A DNA stretch of 64,000 nt, taken from positions 248,001 through 312,000 of the forward strand of contig JANQSG010000017.1 of assembly GCA_028284185.1 (NCBI GenBank), written 5' to 3'. Positions within the stretch are counted from its first letter, which is position 1. Each line of letters opens with the position of its first letter. Of the stretch, positions 44,735 to 53,787 are shown one piece after another. This stretch comes from Kangiella sp. Its GTDB lineage: Bacteria; Pseudomonadota; Gammaproteobacteria; Enterobacterales; Kangiellaceae. A program made the position numbers and the translations under genes. The notes beneath the pieces were generated by a model that ran no database searches, was not told where the DNA came from, and saw only the letters and a program-made list of their open reading frames with translations.

Positions 44735-45655
44735 ATGAACCACACTACTCATTCAGTAATTATGGTACCACCCACTGACTTTTGTTTTAACGAACAAACC
44801 GGTGCCGACAATGAATTTCAACGAAACCTGCATCTTGATCCGACCATTATCAAGGAAGAGGCTATGGCGGAATTTAACCAGATGGTGAATATTCTTCGCG
44901 ATAATTTTATTGAGGTGTTAATTCTAAATAAAAATCCTGATCTGCCTGCATTACCCGATGCGGTTTTCCCTAATAATTGGTTTTCTACCGATTCAAATGG
45001 CTTTATCACCATTTATCCGATGAAAACCCCAAATCGCCAAGCCGAAGTGCGACCCCAAGAATTGAGCGCTTTATTAGCAGCCAATGGCTACTGTTTGAAT
45101 CGAACTAAACAGATAACAGCTAACCACAAAGTATTGGAAGGCACTGGCTCCATCATTTTTGATCATAAAAATAAAACAGCTTATGCCGCTATTTCAGAAC
45201 GCTGCGACTTTGATTTATTTAGTTCTTATTGTAATGAGAAAGCTTATCAAGCCATTAGTTTTGCAACTCAAAGCTCTAACGGCAAACCTTTTTATCATAC
45301 CAATGTCATGTTGAGTATCGGCGAAGGTTTTGCTGCGATTTGTCTGGAAGCGATTCCTGAAAACGATAGAAATAAAGTCGTGGACAGCCTAAAAAGGGCC
45401 CATAAACAGATCATCGAATTAAGCCTGGAACAAACCGAGCAGGCTTTTTGTGCCAATATTTTGCAACTTAGAAATAGCCGCGGCGAGCTGATTATTGTGA
45501 TGTCTGACAGCGCTTATCAGGGTCTTAGTAAAGAACAGAAAAACCTTCTGGGCTTACACGGCAAGCTGGTTCCCTGCCCTATTAATACTATCGAAACCAT
45601 TGGTGGTGGCAGTGCTCGCTGTATGCTGGCCGAGAACTTCTTACCTAAAGACTAA
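44735..45655 (+). CDS. Arginine deiminase-fold hydrolase, CtlX-like
   Basis: A 306-residue amidinotransferase/guanidino-modifying-enzyme fold protein. The active site is complete: ALPDAVFPNNWFS, the Glu of LEGTGSIIFD, the His of YHTNVMLS, and the catalytic Cys in GGGSARCML. The family includes citrulline-utilisation hydrolase CtlX and relatives acting on arginine derivatives, so a step in arginine or citrulline breakdown is likely. No clear Shine-Dalgarno precedes the ATG, and a terminator-like hairpin stands 34 bases before it, so expression may be conditional. Confidence 0.85.
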   Translation: MNHTTHSVIMVPPTDFCFNEQTGADNEFQRNLHLDPTIIKEEAMAEFNQMVNILRDNFIEVLILNKNPDLPALPDAVFPNNWFSTDSNGFITIYPMKTPNRQAEVRPQELSALLAANGYCLNRTKQITANHKVLEGTGSIIFDHKNKTAYAAISERCDFDLFSSYCNEKAYQAISFATQSSNGKPFYHTNVMLSIGEGFAAICLEAIPENDRNKVVDSLKRAHKQIIELSLEQTEQAFCANILQLRNSRGELIIVMSDSAYQGLSKEQKNLLGLHGKLVPCPINTIETIGGGSARCMLAENFLPKD

Positions 45656-45672
45656 CAACCAGCTCCAAGCAC

Positions 45673-45700
45673 AAAAAAAGCGGCAAACGCCGCTTTTTTA
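45673..45700. terminator. Bidirectional terminator between CtlX-like and DUF819 genes
   Basis: AAAAAAAGCGGC, loop AAAC, GCCGCTTTTTTA; runs of A and T on both sides serve both convergent genes. Confidence 0.92.
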
Positions 45701-45713
45701 TGAGTAATTAGCT

Positions 45714-46970
45714 TTATCCAACTACAATTAATCTCATCATCTCTGCAGTCAAATAAGCCCCGAAAGTTCCAAGTGCATATCCTAAAATAGCCAACAAAAC
45801 CCCAACTGGAGCCAAAGATGGGTGGAAAGCAGCAGCTACCACAGGAGCTGAGGCTGCCCCTCCCACATTTGCTTTTGAGCCAACGGCTATAAAAAATGCA
45901 GGAGCTTTTATCAACTTAGCTACTACAAATAAAAGTACCACATGAAAAATCATCCATACAGCCCCAACCAAAAAGAGTTCCCAATTTTTAAAAATTTCAC
46001 CCAAATTCATTTTCATACCAATACTAGCGACAAGCACATATATAAAAACTGAACCAATCTTAGATGCACCGGCATGTTCATATTCTCGAGCTTTCGTATA
46101 AGATAAGAAAATACCAGAGAATGTGGCTGTTAGGATTAACCATAAAAACTGGCTATTAAGACTATATTCTTTAGCCCACTCATATTGCTCAAAATACGAG
46201 CCTAGAATACTACCAAATAAATGACCCAAAGCTACTACAGCGAAAGCAACGCCTAGAATAATCATAAAATCATTTAATTTAGGTATACGCTCATTTTCCT
46301 TAGTGTACTTTTCTACCGTTAATTTCAAATCTTCAATTTTTGAATTATCAGCACCCAAGAATCGATCCATAGCATTAGAATTTTTTGCCATAAATAGCAA
46401 ACCAATCATCCAAATTTCCGCAACAAGAACATCAACAGCAATCATCGTGGCAAATAAATTTTCATTAACGTGATATAGTTCTTTCATTGCAGCTTGATTG
46501 GCTCCGCCCCCAATCCAACTTCCCGCAACTGTGGCCATACCTTTCCAAACGTCTCCAGCCACCCATTCAGGAGATATTAAATGAAAAATCCAAATTGCCA
46601 ATGGCCCACCTAAAACAATTCCTATGGTTGCTGTAAAAAACATAGCTAGAGCTCTCCAGCCTAATCCCATTATTTTCTTTAAGTCAATGCTTAAAGTAAG
46701 AAGGAATAAACTAGCAGGTAATAAATACCTTGAGGCAATATGATAAATATTTTTACCGGCTGATTCTTCGAAAAAACCAAACGTATTTAGAATCCCAGGC
46801 ACAAAATAACACAATAATAAGGCTGGTATATGTTTATAAAAACTGTGCCAAATACCTTGTTTGCGACTTGAGGTATAAAAAATCAAGCCTAAAACTGCCA
46901 TAATGACACCAAAGGTAACGGCGTCTGATTGGATAAAAGCTACTTTCTCAGTAGTTTCTGATATTGCCAT
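45714..46970 (-). CDS. DUF819 family membrane protein
   Basis: A 418-residue integral membrane protein with about ten to eleven helices, built of two related halves, and a cytoplasmic loop near residues 200-230. The GSWIGGGANQAAMKE and GSKANVGGAASAPVVAAAFHP segments are hallmarks of DUF819 (YjcL type), a transporter-like family with no proven substrate. GGGGAG precedes the ATG. It is followed upstream on its own strand by nothing closer than the Mpo1-like gene (36 bases), with which it may be co-transcribed. Confidence 0.85.
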   Translation of the reverse strand: MAISETTEKVAFIQSDAVTFGVIMAVLGLIFYTSSRKQGIWHSFYKHIPALLLCYFVPGILNTFGFFEESAGKNIYHIASRYLLPASLFLLTLSIDLKKIMGLGWRALAMFFTATIGIVLGGPLAIWIFHLISPEWVAGDVWKGMATVAGSWIGGGANQAAMKELYHVNENLFATMIAVDVLVAEIWMIGLLFMAKNSNAMDRFLGADNSKIEDLKLTVEKYTKENERIPKLNDFMIILGVAFAVVALGHLFGSILGSYFEQYEWAKEYSLNSQFLWLILTATFSGIFLSYTKAREYEHAGASKIGSVFIYVLVASIGMKMNLGEIFKNWELFLVGAVWMIFHVVLLFVVAKLIKAPAFFIAVGSKANVGGAASAPVVAAAFHPSLAPVGVLLAILGYALGTFGAYLTAEMMRLIVVG

Positions 46971-47006
46971 TGAGCTCCCCTTAAATTATCTAAATGTTAA
47001 AATGAT

Positions 47007-47474
47007 CTATTTGATCAAGCCTATTTTCCGAAACAAATAATTTACTTCCCAAGCCGGGCCAACCAATAAAAACTGCACATCCTTGAAAAAGGATGGCTTT
47101 TTACCTTCAATATGATGCCCTATGAATTGACCAATCCAAGCGATAATAAAAACCACCAATGCAATTTGCCAAACAGCTGGCGTCACCACTTGAGCCAACC
47201 AGTCGGTAAACCATAACATGGTCACTGCCATGAATAGCATCGCGGCCCAGATTTTAAAACCGAAGCTAATGTAAAACAGCATGGCTACTGCCAAAAATAA
47301 CGTTGCCCAATTAAGCCACGGATGTATTTGCATCACTGCTGGCACAGGAATGCTCCAAAGAAATGCAATCACTGTCCACATAATAGCGGGCACACAAACC
47401 CAATGGATTAGCTTATTTGTAGGATTTCGATGGCTTTCACTATATTCGGCTATCCACTCAATGCCTGATTTCAT
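47007..47474 (-). CDS. Mpo1-like (DUF962) membrane protein
   Basis: A 155-residue protein with four membrane helices and the family's histidine motifs: SESHRNPTNKLIHWVCVP near the start and GHHIEGKKPSFFKD near the end. Yeast Mpo1 is an Fe2+-dependent dioxygenase in 2-hydroxy fatty acid alpha-oxidation; the bacterial role is not known. The key His residues are present, so enzyme activity is possible. It precedes the DUF819 gene on the same strand. Confidence 0.85.
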   Translation of the reverse strand: MKSGIEWIAEYSESHRNPTNKLIHWVCVPAIMWTVIAFLWSIPVPAVMQIHPWLNWATLFLAVAMLFYISFGFKIWAAMLFMAVTMLWFTDWLAQVVTPAVWQIALVVFIIAWIGQFIGHHIEGKKPSFFKDVQFLLVGPAWEVNYLFRKIGLIK

Positions 47475-47696
47475 CAGCTTTTATCGCTCTCGAATTATTT
47501 CAATGGATAATAACATACTTTTATGCGACTACCAGATCCGATAACTTTGGTTATAAAACAGGGTTATAAAGGACTTGGAGCTGGTTTTTACATCTTATTC
47601 CGCTCATGCAATTGCCTAGCAGCTGATAAATGTGTTATTTATGAGCCTGTAATTTTCAAATAAACCATTTTATTAATAATTGAGGGGAAACTTTCT

Positions 47697-48098
47697 ATGG
47701 GTATGATGAGTGAATTTAAAGAATTTGCCATGAAAGGCAATGTAATGGATATGGCTGTCGGTATTATTATCGGCGGTGCTTTTGGAAAAATTGTTAGCTC
47801 CTTTGTAAATGATGTTTTAATGCCACCATTAGGTATTTTATTAGGCGGCGTTGACTTCAAAGACCTGGCTTTCACCATTCAGGAAGCTGCTGGCGATGTT
47901 CCTGCTGTCACCTTGAATTATGGTAACTTTATTCAAACAGCAGTTGATTTTCTGATTATTGCCTTTGCCATTTTCATGATGATTAAAGCGCTAAACTCCT
48001 TAAAGAAAAAAGAAGAGGAGAAACCTGCAGAGCCTCCAAAACCGTCGAATGAAGAAGTATTACTTTCAGAAATACGCGACTTGTTGAAAAAAGATTAA
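47697..48098 (+). CDS. mscL: Large-conductance mechanosensitive channel
   Basis: Opens under membrane tension to release solutes during osmotic downshock. The 133-residue protein matches MscL along its length: [27 protein letters not shown] (helix 1 with the pore-lining glycines), NDVLMPPLG, a second helix (about 78-100), and the C-terminal helix [19 protein letters not shown] precedes the start. Single gene with its own terminator. Confidence 0.97.
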   Translation: MGMMSEFKEFAMKGNVMDMAVGIIIGGAFGKIVSSFVNDVLMPPLGILLGGVDFKDLAFTIQEAAGDVPAVTLNYGNFIQTAVDFLIIAFAIFMMIKALNSLKKKEEEKPAEPPKPSNEEVLLSEIRDLLKKD

Positions 48099-48115
48099 GT
48101 TTTTACCGAGCGTTT

Positions 48116-48147
48116 TAAAAGCCCGCACTTAGTGGGCTTTTTGCTCC
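48116..48147 (+). terminator. Intrinsic terminator of mscL
   Basis: AAAAGCCC, a 9-base loop, GGGCTTTTT. It lies about 20 bases past the mscL stop. Confidence 0.8.
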
Positions 48148-48168
48148 TGAAGAATGAATTTCTTATAA

Positions 48169-49437
48169 CTAAAAACGCTGTGGAGAAAATTCTTCAACAT
48201 TGATACTGGTATTCTTACCAACCATCATTTCAGCCACTAACTTGCCCGTTGCTGGTGCTAATGTCATACCGAGCATATTATGACCAGTCGCCAGGATTAC
48301 ATTATCCAGGCTCGGAGCATAACCAATAATGGGCAAACTATCCCAGGTCATAGGGCGCCATCCCATCCAGCTTTGTTCATAGGATTCGGTTAATGCTGTT
48401 TTTAAATAAGGCTTGGCTGAATCGAAAAGCTGCTTGATGCGGTGCTGCGGAATCGTTTTATTAAAACCTGCGAACTCCATCATGGAACCCAACCTTAGGC
48501 AATCATCAAAAGGGGTAATACCCACCCGATGTTCGGGAAACAATATGGACTTTTTGGGGCAATTTCCAGGACGCTCGATAGTTACTGAATAACCTTTGGC
48601 TGGCTCTACAGGAATTTTACAACCTAACTCTTTACCTAAAGAGCGACTCCAGGCTCCGGTAGCAAACACAAATTGTTCCGCAGTTATAAGTCCATGACTC
48701 GTCTCTAAATACTCAATAGCAGCGCCTCGCTTATAAATACCTTTTAAGTCGCAATTCTCAATAAAGGTAACACCAGCTTGTTTTAAACTTGCGGCTAAAC
48801 TTGAAGTCAGTTGATCCGGTTTTAATGAAGCGTCGTCAGGATAAAAAAAAGCTCCGGCTAAACCTGACTTTAGACTCGGTTCAAACTGAGTAAGCTGCTC
48901 TGTATTTATAAAATTTGCTTGGGTATCAAAAGACTCGGTTAATAATTTATCCGTTTTAGCGAAATCATCAATCCCTTTTTGAGTCTTTAACACGTACAGC
49001 AATCCATCCTCTTTCCATTGAGCATTTAACGATTGATTTTTAAACAACAGATCATATTGGTTACGTGAAAAGTCTAAAATAGATTTCAAGTGAGTAGCAC
49101 TTTTCATCATCTGTTGGTGATTGCAGCGCCGAGCAAGTTGCCATAACCAATAATAAAAAGAAACTCTTAATTGCGGTTTAATGCGAAAAGCTGACTTAGG
49201 GTTAAGTAATGATTTAAGCCCCTCCAGCACTATCCCTGGTTCGGTTAACGGTAACACATGGCTTGGACAAACATAACCACAATTGCCATAGGAACAAGCA
49301 GCACCAATGGAACCTTGATCGATGATAGTGACACTATAACCCTCTTCCAGCAAATAATATGCACAAGCCAGGCCAATTACTCCTGCACCAACAATGGCTA
49401 TCTGTGAGTTTAGATGATCTATATTATTATCCGTCAT
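48169..49437 (-). CDS. FAD-dependent cis-4-hydroxy-D-proline dehydrogenase/oxidase (DadA-like)
   Basis: A 422-residue FAD-dependent amino-acid oxidoreductase: dinucleotide motif IVGAGVIGLACAYYL (14-28), the DadA-type GSIGAACSYGNCGYVCPSH, WMGWRPMTWDSLPIIG and ATGHNMLGMTLAP. Placed after hydroxyproline epimerase, it should oxidise cis-4-hydroxy-D-proline to 1-pyrroline-4-hydroxy-2-carboxylate, passing electrons to the membrane. Its start overlaps the stop of the epimerase gene by one base (TAATG), so the two are translationally coupled. D-alanine or D-proline oxidation cannot be excluded by sequence alone. Confidence 0.85.
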   Translation of the reverse strand: MTDNNIDHLNSQIAIVGAGVIGLACAYYLLEEGYSVTIIDQGSIGAACSYGNCGYVCPSHVLPLTEPGIVLEGLKSLLNPKSAFRIKPQLRVSFYYWLWQLARRCNHQQMMKSATHLKSILDFSRNQYDLLFKNQSLNAQWKEDGLLYVLKTQKGIDDFAKTDKLLTESFDTQANFINTEQLTQFEPSLKSGLAGAFFYPDDASLKPDQLTSSLAASLKQAGVTFIENCDLKGIYKRGAAIEYLETSHGLITAEQFVFATGAWSRSLGKELGCKIPVEPAKGYSVTIERPGNCPKKSILFPEHRVGITPFDDCLRLGSMMEFAGFNKTIPQHRIKQLFDSAKPYLKTALTESYEQSWMGWRPMTWDSLPIIGYAPSLDNVILATGHNMLGMTLAPATGKLVAEMMVGKNTSINVEEFSPQRF

Positions 49438-50378
49438 TAACCGATGCCATTTTTAAAAGGATCATCAGGATGCCGCAAAATAGTGGTTTCTGCATGGATG
49501 TAAGCACGTCCTGTTATGGTGGGAATAATCTCAGCTTGTTCATTAAACTCATAAAAAGCTTCAAAGCGACTATTAATGATGCTGTCCTGTACCCAGAGTT
49601 GCTTTGGCTTTAATTTTCCTTTAGCAGCCAGACAAGCTAACTTGGCACTGGTTCCAGTGCCACAGGGCGAACGATCATAAGCATCACCAGGACATAGTAC
49701 AAAGTTTTTACTATCCGCTCCGGCAACTTCTGGTTCACTAAAAAACTCGATATGATCAATTTCAGCACCATCTTTACCAGTAGTATTATTTTTAATTAAA
49801 GCGTTTTTAATCAAACGCGCATAATGGGTTAATAACTCCTGATTCGCCAGCGTTAAATCAAGTGGACAGTCATGTGCCAAGAAAAACCAATTGCCACCCC
49901 AAGCCACATCTCCAGTAACCACACCTAAAGTTTCTACTTCAACACTAACATCAGCAAGGTATAAATAACTGGCAACGTTTTTTACGCTGGCCTCATTAGC
50001 GCCATTCATAGTGACGGTTACCACACCAACTGGGGTTTCTATTTTTATTTCAGACTCTGAAATCAGGCCCAGATAAGCTAAAGTCACCGCAACCCCAATG
50101 GTGCCATGCCCGCACATATTCAAATAACCTCTGTTATTAAAAAAAATAACACCCGTAGCGCAGGCAGGATCCGTTGGTGGGCATAATAAAGCCCCCACTA
50201 AAACATCGGAACCCCGCGGCTCCAGGATCACTGCACGACGAATGTGATCATATTGCTGTGCCATAAGAGCTCTTTGCTCCAGCAAAGAGCCGGCACCAAG
50301 ATCGGGACCACCGTCAATGATGACGCGAGTCGGTTCACCTTCAGTATGCGAGTCAATGACTTTTATGGAATTACTCAT
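49437..50378 (-). CDS. 4-hydroxyproline 2-epimerase
   Basis: A 313-residue proline-racemase-fold enzyme that interconverts trans-4-hydroxy-L-proline and cis-4-hydroxy-D-proline. Both catalytic cysteines are present: C89 (MCGHGTIG) and C239 (DRSPCGTGTSA). The Cys/Cys pair separates it from trans-3-hydroxyproline dehydratases, which carry a Thr in place of the second Cys. Its start overlaps the stop of the DapA-like gene by four bases (ATGA), and its stop overlaps the oxidase start, so three genes form one tightly coupled operon. The family symbol lhpA is used in Pseudomonas. Confidence 0.92.
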   Translation of the reverse strand: MSNSIKVIDSHTEGEPTRVIIDGGPDLGAGSLLEQRALMAQQYDHIRRAVILEPRGSDVLVGALLCPPTDPACATGVIFFNNRGYLNMCGHGTIGVAVTLAYLGLISESEIKIETPVGVVTVTMNGANEASVKNVASYLYLADVSVEVETLGVVTGDVAWGGNWFFLAHDCPLDLTLANQELLTHYARLIKNALIKNNTTGKDGAEIDHIEFFSEPEVAGADSKNFVLCPGDAYDRSPCGTGTSAKLACLAAKGKLKPKQLWVQDSIINSRFEAFYEFNEQAEIIPTITGRAYIHAETTILRHPDDPFKNGIG

Positions 50379-51322
50379 AAATAATCTTTACCTGGCCATT
50401 GTTGCCACCAACGCCTAAAACGCTGCCACTCAGCTTCAATAAAAGCCTGCTGTGATGCAGTCAAAGCATCAAAAGCATTGATCTGATATTGATACTCTTT
50501 ATGGCCCTCCAATACCATCAAATACTTGTAATAAAGCACCAAATCGGGTTCTTCATCAAACTTGGACAGAACTGATAAGGCTTCACTCAATTCATTGGCA
50601 TATTGCAATGCAGTGACATCACCCTGTGCCGCTTTTTGGCAAATAGCAACAAAGTAAAGAATTTCTTTAGGCAAAGCATTACCCACTCCAGTAATAGCAC
50701 CTTGCGCACCGCAACGCACAAAGCCATGCACCACTTGTGTATCGACACCGACCATTAGGGATAAATCCGAATCGCCAGAAGTAATATTTTCTGCAGCATA
50801 AGTCAGCGCGGCTGCGCCGCCAAACTCTTTAAACCCTACAAGGTTGGAGTACTTATTTCTAAGTGCAAAAAATAAATCGGCTTTAGTCTCATAACCATAG
50901 TAAGGACTATTGTAAATTACGCTAGGCAGATCAGGCGCAGCCGACAGAATTGCTGAGAAATGACTAAATTGTGCAGCAATCACCGTAGCGCGCGACAACA
51001 AACGCGGGATCACCATCAAGCCAACCGCACCGACTTGCTGTGCATGTTTAGCGAGCTCTACAGCTGCCGCGGTACTCGGCGCACCGGTTCCAACGATTAC
51101 CGGGACACCAGCATTCACTAAAGCCTCAACACCTTTTTTCCGTTGTTCTATGGTAATTAAAGGCCAATCACCCATAGAACCACAATAAACTACCGAACGC
51201 ATTCCCTGTTCAACAAGGTATTGTCCCATTCTGGCTAAGGCCTGGTAGTCAGGGATTCCACTTTTATCGCAAGGCGTCATCAAAGCTGGGATACAACCAG
51301 AAAATACTGATAAGTTGCTCAT
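50375..51322 (-). CDS. DapA-family 1-pyrroline-4-hydroxy-2-carboxylate deaminase
   Basis: A 315-residue (beta/alpha)8 aldolase of the DapA family. The Schiff-base Lys165 (LVGFKEFGG) and Tyr137 (VIYNSPYYG) are in place. In hydroxyproline operons this member deaminates 1-pyrroline-4-hydroxy-2-carboxylate to 2-oxoglutarate semialdehyde; position in the operon supports this over dihydrodipicolinate synthase, whose housekeeping copy would lie elsewhere. First gene of the leftward operon, divergent from the AraC-type regulator. Confidence 0.87.
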   Translation of the reverse strand: MSNLSVFSGCIPALMTPCDKSGIPDYQALARMGQYLVEQGMRSVVYCGSMGDWPLITIEQRKKGVEALVNAGVPVIVGTGAPSTAAAVELAKHAQQVGAVGLMVIPRLLSRATVIAAQFSHFSAILSAAPDLPSVIYNSPYYGYETKADLFFALRNKYSNLVGFKEFGGAAALTYAAENITSGDSDLSLMVGVDTQVVHGFVRCGAQGAITGVGNALPKEILYFVAICQKAAQGDVTALQYANELSEALSVLSKFDEEPDLVLYYKYLMVLEGHKEYQYQINAFDALTASQQAFIEAEWQRFRRWWQQWPGKDYL

Positions 51323-51399
51323 AGATAAATTCTCGACTTGATTTTATATCAAATTACAATTTTAAATTTAAAGTTTGCAATTACACTAATAATACTGTT

Positions 51400-51433
51400 T
51401 ATAATATATGTATAGAAATACAGCGTCTATACA
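51400..51433 (+). promoter_or_regulatory. Promoter and candidate operator between the hydroxyproline units
   Basis: A perfect TATAAT (51400-51405) is followed by an inverted repeat TGTATAG - 11 bases - CTATACA (51409-51433) that would cover the start point of rightward transcription of the AraC-type gene. A -35-like TTGCAA lies at 51375-51380, 19 bases away. The dyad is a candidate regulator site. Confidence 0.55.
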
Positions 51434-51468
51434 AAGCGTAAACTTATAACTTAAATTATTGCACAATA

Positions 51469-52215
51469 ATGAAAAATCAACCCGTTAGCATTGATGTTAT
51501 TCAAAGCATTTTATCTGAACCGAAAATAGCGGAACAACTATTTGATCAATTACCGGACATCGTATTTTTTATTAAAGATGTGCAGGGTAAGTATCAATTG
51601 ATTAATCAAAGCTTGGTCAAGCGTTGTGGCTTAAAAGATAAAACCGAGTTGATCGATCAACTACCTTCTGAGGTTTTGGGTATTAAACTAGGGCGTCGAT
51701 ATGAAGAACAGGATAGACAGGTCATCAAACAACATGAGTCGATTATTCGCCACTTGGAACTTCACAATTACCAATCGCAAGAAGTTGGCTGGTGCCTAAC
51801 TACCAAGCTTCCTATTTTTAATCAGCATAAAGAATGCATTGGGCTCATTGGTGTTTCGCAAGATCTGAAATGGCCTGATCTTAGTGATAAATCCCTAAAG
51901 GCCATTTCTGCAGCTTTACTATTTGCTGAAGAACGATTACAAGATACACCAACCATTATCGAAATGGCACAAATTGCAAAAATGTCACCCTACCAATTGG
52001 ATAGGCGCATGAAATTGGTTTTTGGCTTAACTACTGGTAAATGGCTGCTTAAAACAAAAATTACCAAAGCATCCCAGCTATTAATCGAGTCGAACTTATC
52101 CATTTTAGAAATAGCGTTTGCCGTAGGTTATAACGATCAAAGCGCTTTTACGCGACAATTTAAAAAAGCAACCGGACAAACCCCAACAGAGTTTCAAAAA
52201 CGCAACCGACACTGA
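51469..52215 (+). CDS. AraC-family regulator with N-terminal PAS domain
   Basis: A 248-residue protein: PAS-like domain (about 22-135: DQLPDIVFFIKDVQGKYQLINQSLVKRCG, then HKECIGLIGVSQDL) and a C-terminal AraC double helix-turn-helix (about 150-245: MSPYQLDRRMKLVFGLTTG, SILEIAFAVGYNDQSAFTRQFKKATGQTPTEF). Placed between the two divergent halves of the hydroxyproline pathway and 33 bases before the aldehyde dehydrogenase start, it is the likely pathway activator. The ligand is unknown; PAS as the sensor is less usual for AraC proteins, which often use a cupin. Confidence 0.88.
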   Translation: MKNQPVSIDVIQSILSEPKIAEQLFDQLPDIVFFIKDVQGKYQLINQSLVKRCGLKDKTELIDQLPSEVLGIKLGRRYEEQDRQVIKQHESIIRHLELHNYQSQEVGWCLTTKLPIFNQHKECIGLIGVSQDLKWPDLSDKSLKAISAALLFAEERLQDTPTIIEMAQIAKMSPYQLDRRMKLVFGLTTGKWLLKTKITKASQLLIESNLSILEIAFAVGYNDQSAFTRQFKKATGQTPTEFQKRNRH

Positions 52216-52248
52216 AACCGACATTAAAAATTAGATTTGGAGATGCTA

Positions 52249-53748
52249 ATGATTATAGGTAAACATCTTATCGCTGGAAAATGGCTAACAGGGCCAACCC
52301 AATTTACCAGCAAGTTGCTCTCAGGTGACACTTTAGAATTTTTCAATGGTTCTGATGAGCTAGTTAATCAAGCGGCTCAAGCTGCAGAAAATGCTTTTAT
52401 AGCTTACTCACAAACCAGCTCCAAACAAAGAGCAGATTTTTTGCGTACCATCGCAGCCAAACTACAAGAGTCCAGTGAACAAATTATAGCTACCTGCACC
52501 CAGGAAACGGGGTTACCAGAAGCTAGATTAATTGGTGAACTGGGGCGTACTACCGGACAAATAGAAATGTTCGCTGATCATATCGAAAAAGGTGATTATC
52601 TTGATTATTGCCATGATCAAGCCTTGCCGGAGCGTGAACCGCTACCAAGGCCCGATCTAAAGCGTATCATGCGCCCCTTTGGTCCTGTGGCAGTTTTTGG
52701 TGCTTCTAATTTTCCACTGGCATTTTCTACTGCTGGCGGCGATACCGCTTCGGCTTTGGCCGCTGCTTGCCCAGTCATTGTTAAATCGCATCCAGCCCAC
52801 CCCGCCACTTCCGATTTAGTAGCGCAAGCTATCCAAGCAGCAATTGAAAAGTGTCAAATGGATCCTGGGGTATTCTCCATGATCCAGGATTCTGGTTATC
52901 AAGTTGCACAAAAACTGGTTAGCCATCCAACCATTACTGCGGTAGGCTTTACTGGCTCCATCAAAGGCGGCAGAGTATTGTTTGATCTTTGCGTGCAACG
53001 TCCAAATCCGATCCCTTTTTATGGTGAAATGGGCTCAATTAATCCTGTATTTGTTTTATCTCATGCACTTGCTCAATCGGTTCAGTCTATTGCCTCCGGT
53101 TGGGCAGCCTCTTTAACACTGGGCGTTGGTCAGTTTTGTACTAAACCAGGTTTATTAATAGTGCCAACAGGAAAAGATGGCGATCGACTTATTGAATTAG
53201 CGCTAAAAGAACTCAAGCAAACTTCACCTGCAGTCATGATTACCGAGTCTATTGCCGAAGCTTTTTATCATGGTGCTGAAAAAATTAAATCCGAGCAAGA
53301 CACGGAAAACCTATTGACGCCTGATGCTTGTGAGCGCCAGGCATCACCACAAATTTTTGCCACCACTGCTGAGCAATGGCTACAGAATCAGGCGCTGCAT
53401 GAAGAAGTCTTTGGTCCATTAGGAATCATTGTTCGCAACCAAAATTTTTCAGAAACCCTAGCCATCGCTAAAAGTCTGGAAGGTCAGCTCACAGCAACGC
53501 TCCAGCTTGCAAAAGATGACTATGCACAGGCAAAAGAACTAATCCAAATACTGGAGCACAAGGCAGGGAGAATTTTAGTGAATGGCTTTCCCACTGGGGT
53601 GGAAGTTGCTGATTCGATGGTGCATGGCGGGCCTTATCCTGCCAGCACTTTCAAGGCCACCACTTCAGTTGGTTCACTGGCAATACAGCGCTTCTTAAGG
53701 CCGGTTTGCTACCAGAATATGCCTGACGAATTATTGCCAACGGTATAA
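52249..53748 (+). CDS. 2-oxoglutarate semialdehyde dehydrogenase (aldehyde dehydrogenase family)
   Basis: A 499-residue aldehyde dehydrogenase with the general-base Glu260 (GEMGSINP), the nucleophile Cys297 (GQFCTKPG), and NAD(P)-binding [26 protein letters not shown]-type residues. This subtype with GSINP/[10 protein letters not shown] is the 2-oxoglutarate semialdehyde dehydrogenase group that closes the hydroxyproline route by making 2-oxoglutarate. GGAG six bases upstream supports ATG 52249; upstream in-frame ATG 52243 and TTG 52237 are less well placed. Likely co-transcribed with the AraC-type gene. Confidence 0.88.
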   Translation: [499 protein letters not shown]

Positions 53749-53763
53749 TATTTGCAACAATTT

Positions 53764-53787
53764 GCGGACTCTGTCTATTGAGTCCGC
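53764..53787. other. Stem-loop at the convergent gene ends, without T run
   Basis: GCGGACTC (53764-53771), 8-base loop, GAGTCCGC (53780-53787). The stop of the leftward D-cysteine desulfhydrase-like gene lies in the loop. No T run follows on either strand, so it may protect mRNA ends or help Rho-dependent termination, and is not a classical intrinsic terminator. Confidence 0.6.

Noticed and set aside
49437..50378. trans-3-hydroxy-L-proline dehydratase
   Set aside because: The second catalytic position is Cys239, not Thr, and the neighbours fit the 4-hydroxyproline route.
50375..51322. Dihydrodipicolinate synthase (dapA)
   Set aside because: Operon context and overlapping genes indicate the hydroxyproline pathway deaminase.
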